From positions 1 to 43,989 of the forward strand of contig PMSX01000025.1 in NCBI GenBank assembly GCA_003167495.1: DNA of 43,989 nucleotides, read 5' to 3'. Below the pieces are notes generated by a model, which did no database searches, was not told the DNA's origin, and saw only the letters and a list, made by a program, of their open reading frames with translations. How positions within the stretch are numbered: position 1 is the first letter of the stretch; every line of letters begins with the position of its first letter. Made by a program: the position numbers and the translations under genes. Source of the DNA: Bryobacterales bacterium (GTDB lineage: Bacteria; Acidobacteriota; Terriglobia; Bryobacterales; Bryobacteraceae). This document shows, one piece after another, positions 1-9,327 of this stretch.

Positions 1-827
1 TTGCGGTGTCCATGCTGCGCTTGCCGCCCGTCCGAGGTCCTTACCCCCAAAGACGTCCCTAACAACGCCGCTTCAATGTCGTGGACGGCTAGCGCATTCC
101 CTGCCAGCACTGCGTCAATCCAGCCATGCCGAATCAGCCGCGAAAGGGGTTCCGCCCCCCCGGTATGCACCACCACCGGCCCCGCCACTGCGATAATCTT
201 CTTTCCATCGCGCCGCACCTGCTGCATGATGGCCGCGGTCTGCCCAACCGCCGTCTCCACCTGCCGCTCCGACGAAATGTCGTTGCTCATGAACGCGAAT
301 CCCTGGCGGTCGCGCTCCTTGGCTTCGGGAATCACCCGAATGCCCTTCATGCCAACCACCACTTTGTCGCCGGCCTTTACGTCGCGCAGCCGCCGGCAAA
401 CGGCACTCCCCTCTCCCACCACAATCATCGCGTCCATGCGCTGATTTGCCGCTTCAATCCACTGGCTGCCCACGCGCACTTGCGTCCGCTGGTTGGTAGT
501 CGAATAGAAATCCTCCGGCGCGCACCGGTCCTTCTCCGCTACACGCAATTCAGCCTCGCCCGAATCCACCGCCGCGCAGCCCAAACCAAGCAGTTGCGTC
601 ATCATCTTTTCCAAATCGTCTGCGTTGTGCGCTTCAATCTTCAACCGCAGCCGCGACGGATCGCTATTTGTCCGGCCAATGGAAAAGTGCTCCACTTCGA
701 AGCGGCCGCCGAATTCGACGACCGTATCGAAGATGCGTTCCATGATGTGCGAATCAATCAGGTGCCCTTGCGCTTCCACCACTTCAGAAAAGGGCGCCGC
801 CGTCTGAGCCGCTAGAGGCGTAGTCAT
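1..827 (-). CDS. LOR/SDH-domain protein (TIGR00300-type, ornithine cyclodeaminase-like), C-terminus cut by window edge
   Basis: The reading frame opens with ATG at 827 and stays open to the window edge for 275 codons; the C-terminal part lies outside. The N-terminal part (about residues 12-115) has the LOR/SDH conserved-region look: VEAQGHLIDSHIMERIFD, then GGRFEVEHFSIGR, then a CAPEDFYSTTNQRTQVRVG stretch. This is the arrangement of archaeal and bacterial TIGR00300 proteins, some of which were shown to be alternative ornithine cyclodeaminases (ornithine to proline plus ammonia) and which are related to the C-terminal part of cyanobacterial arginine dihydrolase ArgZ/AgrE. The start lies only 3 nt after the phosphofructokinase stop, so the two genes are almost certainly co-transcribed. 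The family assignment is fairly firm. The reaction is an inference, because the nucleotide-binding half is not fully visible. Confidence 0.75.
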   Translation of the reverse strand, partial: MTTPLAAQTAAPFSEVVEAQGHLIDSHIMERIFDTVVEFGGRFEVEHFSIGRTNSDPSRLRLKIEAHNADDLEKMMTQLLGLGCAAVDSGEAELRVAEKDRCAPEDFYSTTNQRTQVRVGSQWIEAANQRMDAMIVVGEGSAVCRRLRDVKAGDKVVVGMKGIRVIPEAKERDRQGFAFMSNDISSERQVETAVGQTAAIMQQVRRDGKKIIAVAGPVVVHTGGAEPLSRLIRHGWIDAVLAGNALAVHDIEAALLGTSLGVRTSDGRQAQHGHR

Positions 828-830
828 AAG

Positions 831-1988
831 TTAGGCGTGCGTCAGAAACACCGGCAACCCCACCTTACTCGTGTAGGTGGGACGGTACCGCTCCGTATTG
901 AACATTTTTTCAATGTCTACTTTCCGTGGACCAAGCTTCGGATCGGGAATCGGCACCAAGGCGAATTTGCCGTCCGCGATCGCCGTCATCAATCCAAAAT
1001 TGCCCCCGGTGATCGCATCGTAAGCCATCGTGCCGAAGCTTGTAGCAACCAGATTGTCCAGAAAGTCCGGCGCGCCCGACCTTAGGTCGTAGGTCAAGTC
1101 ACTCACCACCGTCTCCGCTTTTGTCTTCGCGATGATTTCGTCGCTGAACGCTTCCGCCACGCTGAACTTCTTGCGGTGTCCAAAAGCGTCCGGCTCGCCA
1201 TACTCCTTAATCTCATAACCCTTCCAACGCGCGCCTTCCGAAAGGATCACCAGCGCATAGTTACTCGGATTGTTTTTCTTATCGGTCATGAGCAGGTCGA
1301 TCATTTTGTTCAGATCGAACTCGTGCTCCGGAATGCCGCAGCGAATAGACGTTACGTAGGCGGTGTAGAGCGCCGTGTACCCCGCATCGCGTCCGAAGAC
1401 GCGAAAGATGCCAACGCGTTCGTGCGATCCAACCGTCGTCCGCTGACGCTGAATGGCCTCCATTGCGCGCGAAACCGCCGTCGAAAAGCCAATACAGTAT
1501 TCCGTATTGCGCACGTCGTTATCCATCGTCTTCGGAATACCCACCACCTTGAACCCTTTCGAGCTCAGCACGGCAGCGTAGCTCAGCGTGTCATCGCCGC
1601 CGATAGCAACCAGCGAATCCAGCCCCAGCTTTTCAAGATTGGCAAGTACCCGCGGCGTCATATCATACGGCGGCCCGCTCGGATAGTCGGCGTTGTTTAC
1701 AAAATCGGGAAGCTTCTTCATCTTCGACGGGTTGGTCCGGCTCGTATGCAAAAACGTCCCGCCCGTCCGGTCGATGCGCCGCGTGTTCTCCCGTGTGAGC
1801 GGAAGCACGTACCTTTCCACGCTTTTCGGATCGTCGAAGTTGAGATCCGTCAAGCCCTTCCATCCCAAGCGAATGCCAGTTACATTGTGGCCGTCCGTTG
1901 TTGCCCGGTAAACCACGCCTTTGATGACGACATTTAGACCTGGCACATCTCCGCCGCCTGTCAAAATGCCTATATGCTCACCGCTCAT
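831..1988 (-). CDS. pfkA: 6-phosphofructokinase, PfkA family, probably PPi-dependent
   Basis: This 385-residue protein phosphorylates fructose 6-phosphate at C1. It has the family's TGGGDVPGLN glycine loop (residues 10-19), GGDDT (130-134), PKTMDND with the catalytic aspartates (152-158) and the FGRDAGYTAL substrate motif. In ATP-dependent E. coli PfkA the equivalent positions are Gly104 (GGDGS) and Gly124 (PGTIDND). Here they are Asp133 and Lys153, the pair that in characterised enzymes blocks ATP and favours pyrophosphate. A reversible PPi-dependent role in glycolysis and gluconeogenesis is therefore likely, but inferred. It is the middle gene of a minus-strand run: 34 nt downstream of the epimerase-like gene and 3 nt upstream of the LOR/SDH gene. 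Confidence 0.9.
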   Translation of the reverse strand: MSGEHIGILTGGGDVPGLNVVIKGVVYRATTDGHNVTGIRLGWKGLTDLNFDDPKSVERYVLPLTRENTRRIDRTGGTFLHTSRTNPSKMKKLPDFVNNADYPSGPPYDMTPRVLANLEKLGLDSLVAIGGDDTLSYAAVLSSKGFKVVGIPKTMDNDVRNTEYCIGFSTAVSRAMEAIQRQRTTVGSHERVGIFRVFGRDAGYTALYTAYVTSIRCGIPEHEFDLNKMIDLLMTDKKNNPSNYALVILSEGARWKGYEIKEYGEPDAFGHRKKFSVAEAFSDEIIAKTKAETVVSDLTYDLRSGAPDFLDNLVATSFGTMAYDAITGGNFGLMTAIADGKFALVPIPDPKLGPRKVDIEKMFNTERYRPTYTSKVGLPVFLTHA

Positions 1989-2022
1989 GACTCTCCTGAG
2001 GTTTCAAATTGTTGTGAAAGAA

Positions 2023-2982
2023 CTACACCCACCACGGAGCGGCGGGCTGCTCGCGAATGATAATTTCGTTCAGGAATTCCGCCGCTTTCGTCAGTCCTTC
2101 ATCCGGCGACATCAAGGTATCTTCATGCTCAATCGAAAGCACGTAATCGTAGCCGTACATGCGCAGCGTCGAGATGAATTCCTTCCACCAGCCGTAAGCA
2201 TGCCCGTAGCCGACCGAACGGAAAATCCACGCGCGGTTCTTCTCGTCCGTGTATTTCTTCGTGTCCAGCACCCCCGTCTTCGGCAAATTCGCGTCGTAAA
2301 TTTGGGTATCCTTCCCATGCACATGGAAAATGCAATCGCCGAGCACACGGATTGCTTTGATCGGGTCGATGCCTTGCCAGAACATGTGGCTCGGATCGTA
2401 GTTGCAACCCACGCTGTCGCCCGCAATCGCCCGCAGCCGCAGCATCGTTTCCGGACTGTAAACCACAAAGCCAGGATGCATCTCAATCGCCACCTTCACG
2501 CCATGATCTTTGGCGAATTTACCTTGCGCCTCCCAGAACGGCGTGACTTTCTTTTCCCATTGCCAGTCGAGCACGTCCAAGTATTCCGGCGGCCATGGAC
2601 ACGTCACCCAGTTCGGATACTTCGCGGTATCGCTATCGCCCGGGCAGCCTGAAAAATCAATCACTACCGGCACGCCCAGTTTGGCTGCCAGTTCAATGGT
2701 TCGTTTACTGGTATCGGCATACGCTTTCGCCGTCGCGGCATCCGGATGCAGCGGATTGCCATGCGAACTCAGCGCGCTGATCGTAAAACCGTGATCGTCG
2801 AGTTTCTTTTTGAACTCTTTGAGTTCGCTTTCTTTGTCGAGCATCGACAGCTTGCAATGCGGGTCACCCGGATAATTGCCGGTGCCTAACTCAACTGTCG
2901 AGATATTCAGCTTCTTCAGTTTTTCAAAAACTTTTTCCAACGGAAATTGTGACAACAACGGGGTGAAACAGCCTACTCTCAT
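2023..2982 (-). CDS. sugar phosphate isomerase/epimerase family protein (xylose isomerase-like TIM barrel)
   Basis: This 319-residue cytoplasmic protein belongs to the AP-endonuclease-2/xylose-isomerase-like TIM-barrel superfamily. The expected metal ligands are present: Glu167 in AIEMHPG, Asp196 in NYDPSH, His222 in HVHGKD and Glu285 in SIEHED. The N-terminus (MRVGCFTPLL) is the first barrel strand, so ATG at 2982 is a natural start. Family members isomerise or epimerise sugars or inositols using a divalent metal; the substrate cannot be told from sequence. It leads a three-gene minus-strand run with phosphofructokinase and the LOR/SDH enzyme, which fits a carbohydrate role. Confidence 0.85.
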   Translation of the reverse strand: MRVGCFTPLLSQFPLEKVFEKLKKLNISTVELGTGNYPGDPHCKLSMLDKESELKEFKKKLDDHGFTISALSSHGNPLHPDAATAKAYADTSKRTIELAAKLGVPVVIDFSGCPGDSDTAKYPNWVTCPWPPEYLDVLDWQWEKKVTPFWEAQGKFAKDHGVKVAIEMHPGFVVYSPETMLRLRAIAGDSVGCNYDPSHMFWQGIDPIKAIRVLGDCIFHVHGKDTQIYDANLPKTGVLDTKKYTDEKNRAWIFRSVGYGHAYGWWKEFISTLRMYGYDYVLSIEHEDTLMSPDEGLTKAAEFLNEIIIREQPAAPWWV

Positions 2983-3030
2983 GTGCGAAAGATTATCACA
3001 GGCATTCCAGGGAACGAGCTCCGCCGAAAC

Positions 3031-3051
3031 CGAGCCAGGAGCGTAAGCGAC
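3031..3051 (+). repeat. short dispersed GC-rich repeat, copy C
   Basis: This 21-bp element (CGAGCCAGGAGCGTAAGCGA plus C) lies in the gap between the ADOP stop at 3064 and the epimerase start at 2982. It matches 17 of 21 positions of the element at 20771-20792 and is more loosely related to those at 6254 and 13837. All four sit between genes. Confidence 0.4.
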
Positions 3052-3063
3052 TTAATTCGGCCG

Positions 3064-5460
3064 CTACTCCTCCCGCAGCACACTCATCGGATCCACGCCC
3101 ATCGCCCTTCTCGCCGGAAACCAAGCCGCTGGGAAACCTACCGCCAGCAGCGTGACCACCGCAATCGCAATCGTGGCTGGATCGCTGGGGCCAATGCCGA
3201 ATAAAAGCGTCGCCAGCACTTGCCGGACGGCTATGCATCCCGCCGCTCCCAGCGCCGCGCCCACGCAACACAGGGTAATCGCACGCCCAGTGACCATTCG
3301 AAACACGGCACTTGGCTGCGCACCCAACGCCAGCCGAATACCAATCTGCATCCGGCTGGCGCTCACTATATAAGACAGCACGCCATACAAACCAACCGCC
3401 GCCAGCAGCAGCGCCAACACCGCGAACGCCCCAAGCATCTCCATTTGAAAACGTTGCTTCGCCAAAGATTCACTCAACACCGCGTCCATCATCCGCGGGG
3501 TCGGAGCGGATTCCGGATTCACCGAGCGAATGATTTTGCTGATCGTGCCAGCCAAACTCGTGGGACTCCCTTTGGTCCGTACCACGAGGTTGCCTTCTGT
3601 AAGCAGAGGCTTCCACTGCTGCGTGTAGCACGCATATGCCAGTGGAAACGTTTTCCTTGTCACGCCGTCCTGCTTAACATCAGCCGCGATGCCAACAACG
3701 GTGAGCCACAACTCCTTCGGCGCAAAGCTATCGAACCAGATGCGCTGCCCGATCGGATTGGCGCCCGGCCAATAGATTCGCGCCATTTCCGCGCTGACAA
3801 TCGCCACCGGTTGGCTGCTCTCCGAGTCCCCATCGGTAAAATCCCGTCCGCGCACCAGCGGAATTCGCAACGCTTGCAAATAGCCGGGACTGATCATCAC
3901 GTAGTCCGCATCGGCACCTTCGGTCCGCTCTCGAGCGCCTTCAATAAAGAAATGCCCGTCGCCTGCTCCGTCAATCGGTAAACTCCTTGTAGTACCCGCT
4001 GCCACAACGCCCGGAACAGCGCGCACCCGCTGCAGAAGATCGCGATACTTAGGAACAAGACTGGCGTCGCCCTGTTGCGCGAACGAAGTATCCACGGTCA
4101 ACACATGGTCCGCACGAAAGCCCGGATCAATCGACCGCAAATTCCAAAAGCTCCGTACAAGCAGTCCCGCGCCAGCCACCAAAACCACCGACAGGCACAC
4201 TTCAGAAACCACCAGCGCAGCCTGCAAACGGGTCGATTGCTGGCTCGCGGTCGCTGATCGCGAGCTTGATTTAATCGCCTCGCTCAGGTTGGTCCCGCAG
4301 GCGCGCCATGCCGGAAGGATTCCAAACAAGAGCCCCGCTGCCGTAGAGACGGCCAGCGCAAACGCGATCACTCCGCCGTCGATTTGGATGTCGCCGGCGC
4401 GCGGCACCTCGGCCGGTAACACCGCCCGGATGAAGCTGGTCGACCACGTCGCCAGTAGCATGCCCAGCGCGCCGCCCGCTAGCGCCAACAACAAACTCTC
4501 GCTCAGCATTTGGCGAATCAGATGATGCCGTTCCGCGCCCAAAGCCGTGCGCACCGCGAGTTCCCGTGCCCGCGCCGAAATCCGCACCAACATCAGGTTC
4601 GCGACATTCACGCAGACAATCAGCAACAAGAAGCCCACCGCGCCGAACAGCATCAGCAGCGCCGGCCGCACTTCGCCAACCACATGTTGCAGCAGCGGCT
4701 CTACTGCTGCATCCTTCGATTGGAATGGCGACGGGTACTCTTTCTTGATGCGCCGTTCAATGGCGCTGATGTCTGCTTGCGCCTGTGCCCAAGTCGCGCC
4801 CGGCTTCAGCCTGCCCATCGCGCGCCAATTGTGTCCGGTGCGCACCGTTACTCCCGGATCGCCGAACGTGCCCATCGGCAGCCAGATCTCAGTCTTGTCG
4901 GGATAGTTGAAGGCTGGCGGCATGATCCCAACGACCACCGCTTGCAAGCCAGCGAGCCTGATCGAGCGTCCTACTACGGCAGGACTACTGCCAAAAGCGC
5001 GTTGCCATAGCCCATAGCCAATCACGGCCGTGTGCGCTGCGCCCTCCTTGTATTCGTCAGGCGTAAAGATCCTGCCCATTTTCGCTGAGTCGCCCAATAT
5101 TTCAAAAAACTGGTCCGTCACCACAGCCGCGTTTGAGTTCTGTGGAATGTCTCCGCCACTCACCGTCGCCGGGCCATATTCATAAGCGGCCAAGCTTTCG
5201 AAACTGCGACTTTGCTTGCGCCAGTCAACAAAATTTCCAAAAGCCACCTGCGTTTCTTTGCCGGAATCGTTGACCTCCGCGAGCCAGGCAATGCGTTCGG
5301 GTTCGCGGTACGGCAGCGGGTTGAGCAGCACCGCCTTCACCACGCTGAAAAGCGAGGTGCCCGCGCCCACTCCCAACGCCACTGTCAATATCGATATGGC
5401 CGTAAGGCTGGGAACACCTAACAAGCTACGTATGCTTTGCTGGATTTCTTGGCGGAGCAT
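3064..5460 (-). CDS. ADOP-family permease (MacB/FtsX-like), short form
   Basis: This is a 798-residue membrane protein of the acidobacterial duplicated orphan permease family (TIGR03434). Each half consists of a MacB-type periplasmic core followed by an FtsX transmembrane domain. Membrane segments are visible near residues 18-42, 268-293, 318-341, 362-384, 410-436, 675-701, 728-755 and 760-785. The second half ends with the family tail ARRAMGVDPMSVLREE. It starts directly at the first membrane helix (MLRQEIQQSIRSLLGVPSLT) and lacks the roughly 80-residue cytoplasmic prefix seen in the copy at 6331-8967. No ATPase gene is nearby, in keeping with the orphan label. The transported substrate is unknown; relatives export macrolides or lipoproteins or drive shape change. 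Confidence 0.9.
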   Translation of the reverse strand: MLRQEIQQSIRSLLGVPSLTAISILTVALGVGAGTSLFSVVKAVLLNPLPYREPERIAWLAEVNDSGKETQVAFGNFVDWRKQSRSFESLAAYEYGPATVSGGDIPQNSNAAVVTDQFFEILGDSAKMGRIFTPDEYKEGAAHTAVIGYGLWQRAFGSSPAVVGRSIRLAGLQAVVVGIMPPAFNYPDKTEIWLPMGTFGDPGVTVRTGHNWRAMGRLKPGATWAQAQADISAIERRIKKEYPSPFQSKDAAVEPLLQHVVGEVRPALLMLFGAVGFLLLIVCVNVANLMLVRISARARELAVRTALGAERHHLIRQMLSESLLLALAGGALGMLLATWSTSFIRAVLPAEVPRAGDIQIDGGVIAFALAVSTAAGLLFGILPAWRACGTNLSEAIKSSSRSATASQQSTRLQAALVVSEVCLSVVLVAGAGLLVRSFWNLRSIDPGFRADHVLTVDTSFAQQGDASLVPKYRDLLQRVRAVPGVVAAGTTRSLPIDGAGDGHFFIEGARERTEGADADYVMISPGYLQALRIPLVRGRDFTDGDSESSQPVAIVSAEMARIYWPGANPIGQRIWFDSFAPKELWLTVVGIAADVKQDGVTRKTFPLAYACYTQQWKPLLTEGNLVVRTKGSPTSLAGTISKIIRSVNPESAPTPRMMDAVLSESLAKQRFQMEMLGAFAVLALLLAAVGLYGVLSYIVSASRMQIGIRLALGAQPSAVFRMVTGRAITLCCVGAALGAAGCIAVRQVLATLLFGIGPSDPATIAIAVVTLLAVGFPAAWFPARRAMGVDPMSVLREE

Positions 5461-5588
5461 GCTGAGGACTCTTGCAATTGCTCTGCCACGCTAGCTCGAT
5501 ACGAACATGGGATGATCAATCAGATCCCTGTCCGCTTGTGGGAATCCTAGTTCCCGAAAATGGTCTCGAAAATGGTATTGAATCTGCC

Positions 5589-6133
5589 CTAAACGTTCAC
5601 TACCAGATCAGCCACCGCCAACGCGAAACCCGGCAACAACACCGATTCGAGGACATCCGCCCCTTGCAGGACGCGGATGCCCTTGCCGGTATGCACAAGC
5701 ACCTCGCCGTTGGCATGATCCAACAGCCAGACTTCTTTGCTGCCACCCCGTAAATAGTCCCGTACCTTGCGTCGCGCGCCCATCGCCTTCTCGGACTCAG
5801 ACAGAACTTCAGCCGCAATGTCCGGTGCAAAGGGAGCAGGAATCTTGCCGGGATCGATTTGTTTTAAACGCTCCGCTCCCAGGAAAATAGCAACGTCGGG
5901 TCTGCGAACGGTGTCATCGGAGATGCGGCAGTCGACCTCGCTTATCGACTTGCCAATCGGATTCGCTCTGAAATAGCTCCAGATCAAATGCCCGACGAGG
6001 TCACGAATTTCGGCACGTCTAATCGTTCCACTAGGCAAAGGAATCAATTCTCCGTCCACCAACTCGTAATCTTCAGTCTCGCAGTCTGCATCAGCGCGAA
6101 CTCATGAACGGTCATCAGCGTTTTAGTGGCCAT
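5589..6133 (-). CDS. Uma2 family endonuclease (DUF820), frameshifted near the N-terminus
   Basis: The main frame encodes the PD-(D/E)XK nuclease-like core of a Uma2 protein: YELVDGELIPLPSG, SEVDCRISDDTVRRPDVAIF with the catalytic Asp, PDIAAEVLSESE, then KVRDYLRGGSKEVWLLD. From TTG at 6062 it gives only 157 residues and misses the usual start. The standard opening (MATKTLMTVHEFALMQ) is present at 6133-6086 in another frame, and the two join if one base is missing (or two are extra) around 6078-6086, giving about 181 residues, normal for the family. It is therefore either a mutated gene or a sequence error. Uma2 genes are common in many copies in acidobacteria and cyanobacteria; their biological role is unclear. 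Confidence 0.8.
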
Positions 6134-6253
6134 GCTTTGAACCCTTGTGGGGACGGAACTTTCTCCATCGTGGCGCAATTTCCAACTCAACCAATCCCAA
6201 TCGAGTGCGCGACATAAAAGGTCATAGATCCGTGGAAACGAGCAGCTCAGGCT

Positions 6254-6273
6254 GAGCCGCGACCGCTAGGGAG
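6254..6273 (+). repeat. short dispersed GC-rich repeat, copy A
   Basis: The element GAGCCGCGACCGCTAGGGAG lies between the second ADOP gene and the Uma2 gene. It overlaps a small hairpin (GCTCA...TGAGC at 6245-6257). It matches the element at 13837-13857 except for one indel and one or two substitutions. Confidence 0.45.
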
Positions 6274-6330
6274 TGCAACGCAAGCCCCTGTGCTCGCTCC
6301 ACTTTTGTGTCGCACACGTCATCCGATCTA

Positions 6331-8967
6331 CTACTCACAACGCAGCGTGCTCATCGGATCCACACGCAAAGCCCGCCGCGCGGGTATGTAGCAAGCGAGT
6401 AAAGCCGCAACCACGATCGCACCAGCTACCGCCGCGAAGGTCACCGGATCAGCGGAGCTAACCGAGAACAGCAGATTTTTCATCAATCGCGTCAGGCAAA
6501 AGGATGCGGTAACTCCCGCAAGAACTCCCGCGGCCGCGATCTTCGCTCCTTGCGCGATCACCATTCGCAGCACATCTCTAGACTGCGCGCCCAATGCCAT
6601 GCGAATGCCAATTTCTCGGAAGCGCTGCGCGACAGAGTACGAGATCACCCCGTAAACACCAATGCCCGCCAACACCAGCGCAAGCGCGCTGAAGCTGCCC
6701 AGAACGATAAAAGTAATGCGGCGGGTCGAGACCGAGTCGCGGACATATTCTTCCATCGTCGCAATCGCAGACACCGGCTGATCTTTATCGATGGAAGCAA
6801 TGGCGCTTCGAATCTCGGACGTTAGTACAGATGGTTCTGTCGCCGATTTCACGAGCAGCTTCATGGAACCCGTGACGTTCTGATGGAATGGAACGTATAC
6901 TTCCAGACGAGAAGGATTCGCAAGTCCATAAAGTTTGGTGTCACCCACCACCCCCACGATGGTGAGCCATTTGGGCGCTTTCTTCTCGAATGAAAAGCGG
7001 CTCCCGATTGGATCGCGCCCCGAAAATAGCTGCTTGGCCACCGATGCGTTGATCATCGCCACGCGCGCGCCATTCTCACTGTCCTGATCTGTGAACGCTC
7101 GGCCCCGCAATAGCCGGACACCCATTGCCTCGACGTAGCCAGGACCTACAACGTGAACATCAGGATGAGGATAGCTTCCTGGTTTTGGGAGGTCCATGCC
7201 CTCAACCGTGATATCAGTCCGCGAATGGTCGCCCGTCAGTGGCACTCCCGTTCCCACTGCTGCTGCCTGAACACCGGGTAACTGGCGCACGCTTGCGAGT
7301 ACCCGGTCCCAGAAATTCAGAATCGCCGGATCTTTGTCATACTGTGCCGTCCGCAAATCGATTTCCATCGTAAGAACATGCTCGGTTCGAATCCCGCCAT
7401 CGACGGATAGCAGGCGGAAAAGACTCTTCATCATGAGTCCCGCGCCAACCAGCAGAACTAGCGCCAGGGAAACTTCCGTCACTGCGAGAATCCCACGCCA
7501 GCGGCCGTGCGAAGTGCCTGCGCTTGTAGTCCTTCCTCCATCTTTCAGCTCCAGCTGAAGATCTGTCTTTGTAGAGTGCAGCGCGGGTGCCAGTCCAAAG
7601 ATGAATGCGGCCAAAGCCACCACGCCGGCCGTGAATAGAAGGGCGGGACCGCTCAGATCGACGTGCGCGCCCGCCAGCATGCTGTCGGGAATCAGCCCTA
7701 CCAGGCCACGAATCGCTGCGAAGGCAAGCGCCAAACCCGCGAGACCTCCGAGCGACGTCAGAATGAGACTCTCCGCTAGCATTTGCGCGATGATGCGGCC
7801 TCCGCCGGCACCGATAGCGATGCGCAGTGCAATTTCCTTGCTGCGTCCGGCGCCACGCATCAGAAAGAGATTAGCAACATTGGCGCACGCGATCAGCAGC
7901 ACAAATGTGACGGCGGTAAAAAGGACAATCACTGCGGGTCGTATATCGCTTACAAATACGTCGTGAATGGGCTGCAGAGCCACGCCGAATTGGTCATTGC
8001 TGCCCGGATAGGCCTTCGCCAGGCGGTCTGCAATGCTTCGCATCGCCGCTTGTGCGCGCTCGAAACTGACCTGCGGTGCTAATCGTCCTAGCACCACCAT
8101 ATCGCCGCGGTCACCGCGCTCATTCGACGAGGAATTGTTGGTAACCCAAACGCCAATCGGCTCCAGCAAGTCTGTCTTCTCGGTCCACCGGAAATCTGCC
8201 GGCAGTACACCTATAATGCTGAAGCTGCGGCCGTCCAAAGCGATCGTTTGGCCGATAACGTTGCGATCACCGCCAAAATGAGATTGCCAAAGCCCATAGC
8301 TCAGCATCACCACCGCCGCGGTACCCGCCTTTTCCTCGGAAAGGTCGAAATCGCGCCCCAAAACAGGATGCAAACCCAGCATCGAAAGAAAATTCGTAGA
8401 AACGGCCTGTCCACTAACGTTTTCCGGCTGATTGATACCGGAGAGATTAAATCCTACGCTATTCACCGCAGCCATCTCCGAAAAAACGCCGTTCTGCGTT
8501 CGCCAATCCAGAAAGTTGGGGTAAGAGACACTCACCAAACCCACCCTTGGTGTCGTTTCGTGGAGGACGACCAGGCGCGCCGCATCCTTGTACGGGAGCG
8601 GGCGAAGCAAGATGCCATAAAGAACCGAGAAAATCGCCGTGTTTGCGCCAATGCCCAAGGCAAGCGTGAGCAACGCAATGGCCGTGAACCCAGGCGATTT
8701 ACGCAGCACCCGCAATCCATAGCGAACATCCTGCATTCCGGTCTCCAGTAACCGTACTCCCCATGCATCGCGGCATTCGTCCTTCACCTGATCGAGGCCG
8801 CCAAACGCCATCTTGACTCGCCGCCGCGCTTCCGCATCAGTCAGACCCGCCTTCAAGTATTTGTCAAGTTCCTGCTCGCTATGAAAGCGCAGCTCATCGT
8901 CTAATTCCCCCTCGGCAACGTTGCGTTGAAACAGCGCGCGAATACGAAACAAAAAATCGTTGAGCAT
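6331..8967 (-). CDS. ADOP-family permease (MacB/FtsX-like), full-length form
   Basis: This is an 878-residue duplicated permease starting at ATG 8967 (MLNDFLFRIRALFQRN). It opens with a cytoplasmic prefix of about 80 residues containing the ELDDELRFHSEQELDKYL and RRRVKMAFGGLDQVKDECRD motifs. These are followed by the MQDVRYGLRVLRKSPGFTAIALLTLALG membrane entry, a MacB-type periplasmic domain, FtsX helices, a second periplasmic domain and terminal FtsX helices ending ARRALRVDPMSTLRCE. An ATG-less extension to 8991 overlaps padR and is less likely. A TTAGGATC Shine-Dalgarno-like site precedes ATG 8967. The gene follows padR by 10 nt, so PadR and permease form one operon, presumably autoregulated. 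Confidence 0.92.
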   Translation of the reverse strand: MLNDFLFRIRALFQRNVAEGELDDELRFHSEQELDKYLKAGLTDAEARRRVKMAFGGLDQVKDECRDAWGVRLLETGMQDVRYGLRVLRKSPGFTAIALLTLALGIGANTAIFSVLYGILLRPLPYKDAARLVVLHETTPRVGLVSVSYPNFLDWRTQNGVFSEMAAVNSVGFNLSGINQPENVSGQAVSTNFLSMLGLHPVLGRDFDLSEEKAGTAAVVMLSYGLWQSHFGGDRNVIGQTIALDGRSFSIIGVLPADFRWTEKTDLLEPIGVWVTNNSSSNERGDRGDMVVLGRLAPQVSFERAQAAMRSIADRLAKAYPGSNDQFGVALQPIHDVFVSDIRPAVIVLFTAVTFVLLIACANVANLFLMRGAGRSKEIALRIAIGAGGGRIIAQMLAESLILTSLGGLAGLALAFAAIRGLVGLIPDSMLAGAHVDLSGPALLFTAGVVALAAFIFGLAPALHSTKTDLQLELKDGGRTTSAGTSHGRWRGILAVTEVSLALVLLVGAGLMMKSLFRLLSVDGGIRTEHVLTMEIDLRTAQYDKDPAILNFWDRVLASVRQLPGVQAAAVGTGVPLTGDHSRTDITVEGMDLPKPGSYPHPDVHVVGPGYVEAMGVRLLRGRAFTDQDSENGARVAMINASVAKQLFSGRDPIGSRFSFEKKAPKWLTIVGVVGDTKLYGLANPSRLEVYVPFHQNVTGSMKLLVKSATEPSVLTSEIRSAIASIDKDQPVSAIATMEEYVRDSVSTRRITFIVLGSFSALALVLAGIGVYGVISYSVAQRFREIGIRMALGAQSRDVLRMVIAQGAKIAAAGVLAGVTASFCLTRLMKNLLFSVSSADPVTFAAVAGAIVVAALLACYIPARRALRVDPMSTLRCE

Positions 8968-8977
8968 GGCGTAGATC

Positions 8978-9310
8978 CTAAGCTGTCCCAAGCACCAGCG
9001 CCATGGCCTCTGCGAGCTTGTTCCAACTGTCCGTCTCTAATTCAAGCTGCCGGCGCCCGGTTTTAGTGAGCTCATAATACTTAGCGCGCCGGTTATTCTC
9101 CGATGTGCCCCAGTGCGCTTTGATCCAGCCCCGGCGCTCCAACCGGTGTAGCGCCGGATACAGTGAACCTTGCTGAATCTGCAGCCGGTCACCCGAGGCT
9201 TGTTGAACGCGCTCGGAAATACCCCAGCCATGCTGCGGTCCGAGAACGAGGGTACGCAGAATCAAAAGATCCACCGTCCCTTGTGGCATATCTATACGTT
9301 GCTCTGGCAT
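8978..9310 (-). CDS. PadR family transcriptional regulator
   Basis: This 110-residue winged-helix repressor shows the PadR signature: DLLILRTLVLGPQHGWGISERVQQ (helices 1-2), LQIQQGSLYPALHRLERRGWIKAHWG (recognition helix and wing start), then NRRAKYYELTKTGRRQLELE. PadR proteins bind inverted repeats as dimers and release DNA when a ligand binds. The gene starts 24 nt downstream of the predicted transcription start and is preceded by AAGGGG. It is followed by the ADOP permease gene 10 nt later. An inverted repeat spans its promoter, and a nearly identical arrangement sits at the promoter of the ADOP gene at 11147, so it may control both. Confidence 0.92.
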   Translation of the reverse strand: MPEQRIDMPQGTVDLLILRTLVLGPQHGWGISERVQQASGDRLQIQQGSLYPALHRLERRGWIKAHWGTSENNRRAKYYELTKTGRRQLELETDSWNKLAEAMALVLGTA

Positions 9311-9327
9311 GTTGCGGGTCCCCTTGT

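Noticed and set aside
126..815. Long plus-strand ORFs opposite the LOR/SDH, phosphofructokinase and epimerase genes
   Set aside because: They are rich in His, Arg and Pro, match no family and mirror well-recognised minus-strand genes.
5556..5583. Direct repeat of CGAAAATGGT before the first ADOP gene
   Set aside because: Two copies only, 12 bp apart, without promoter context; not enough to call an operator.
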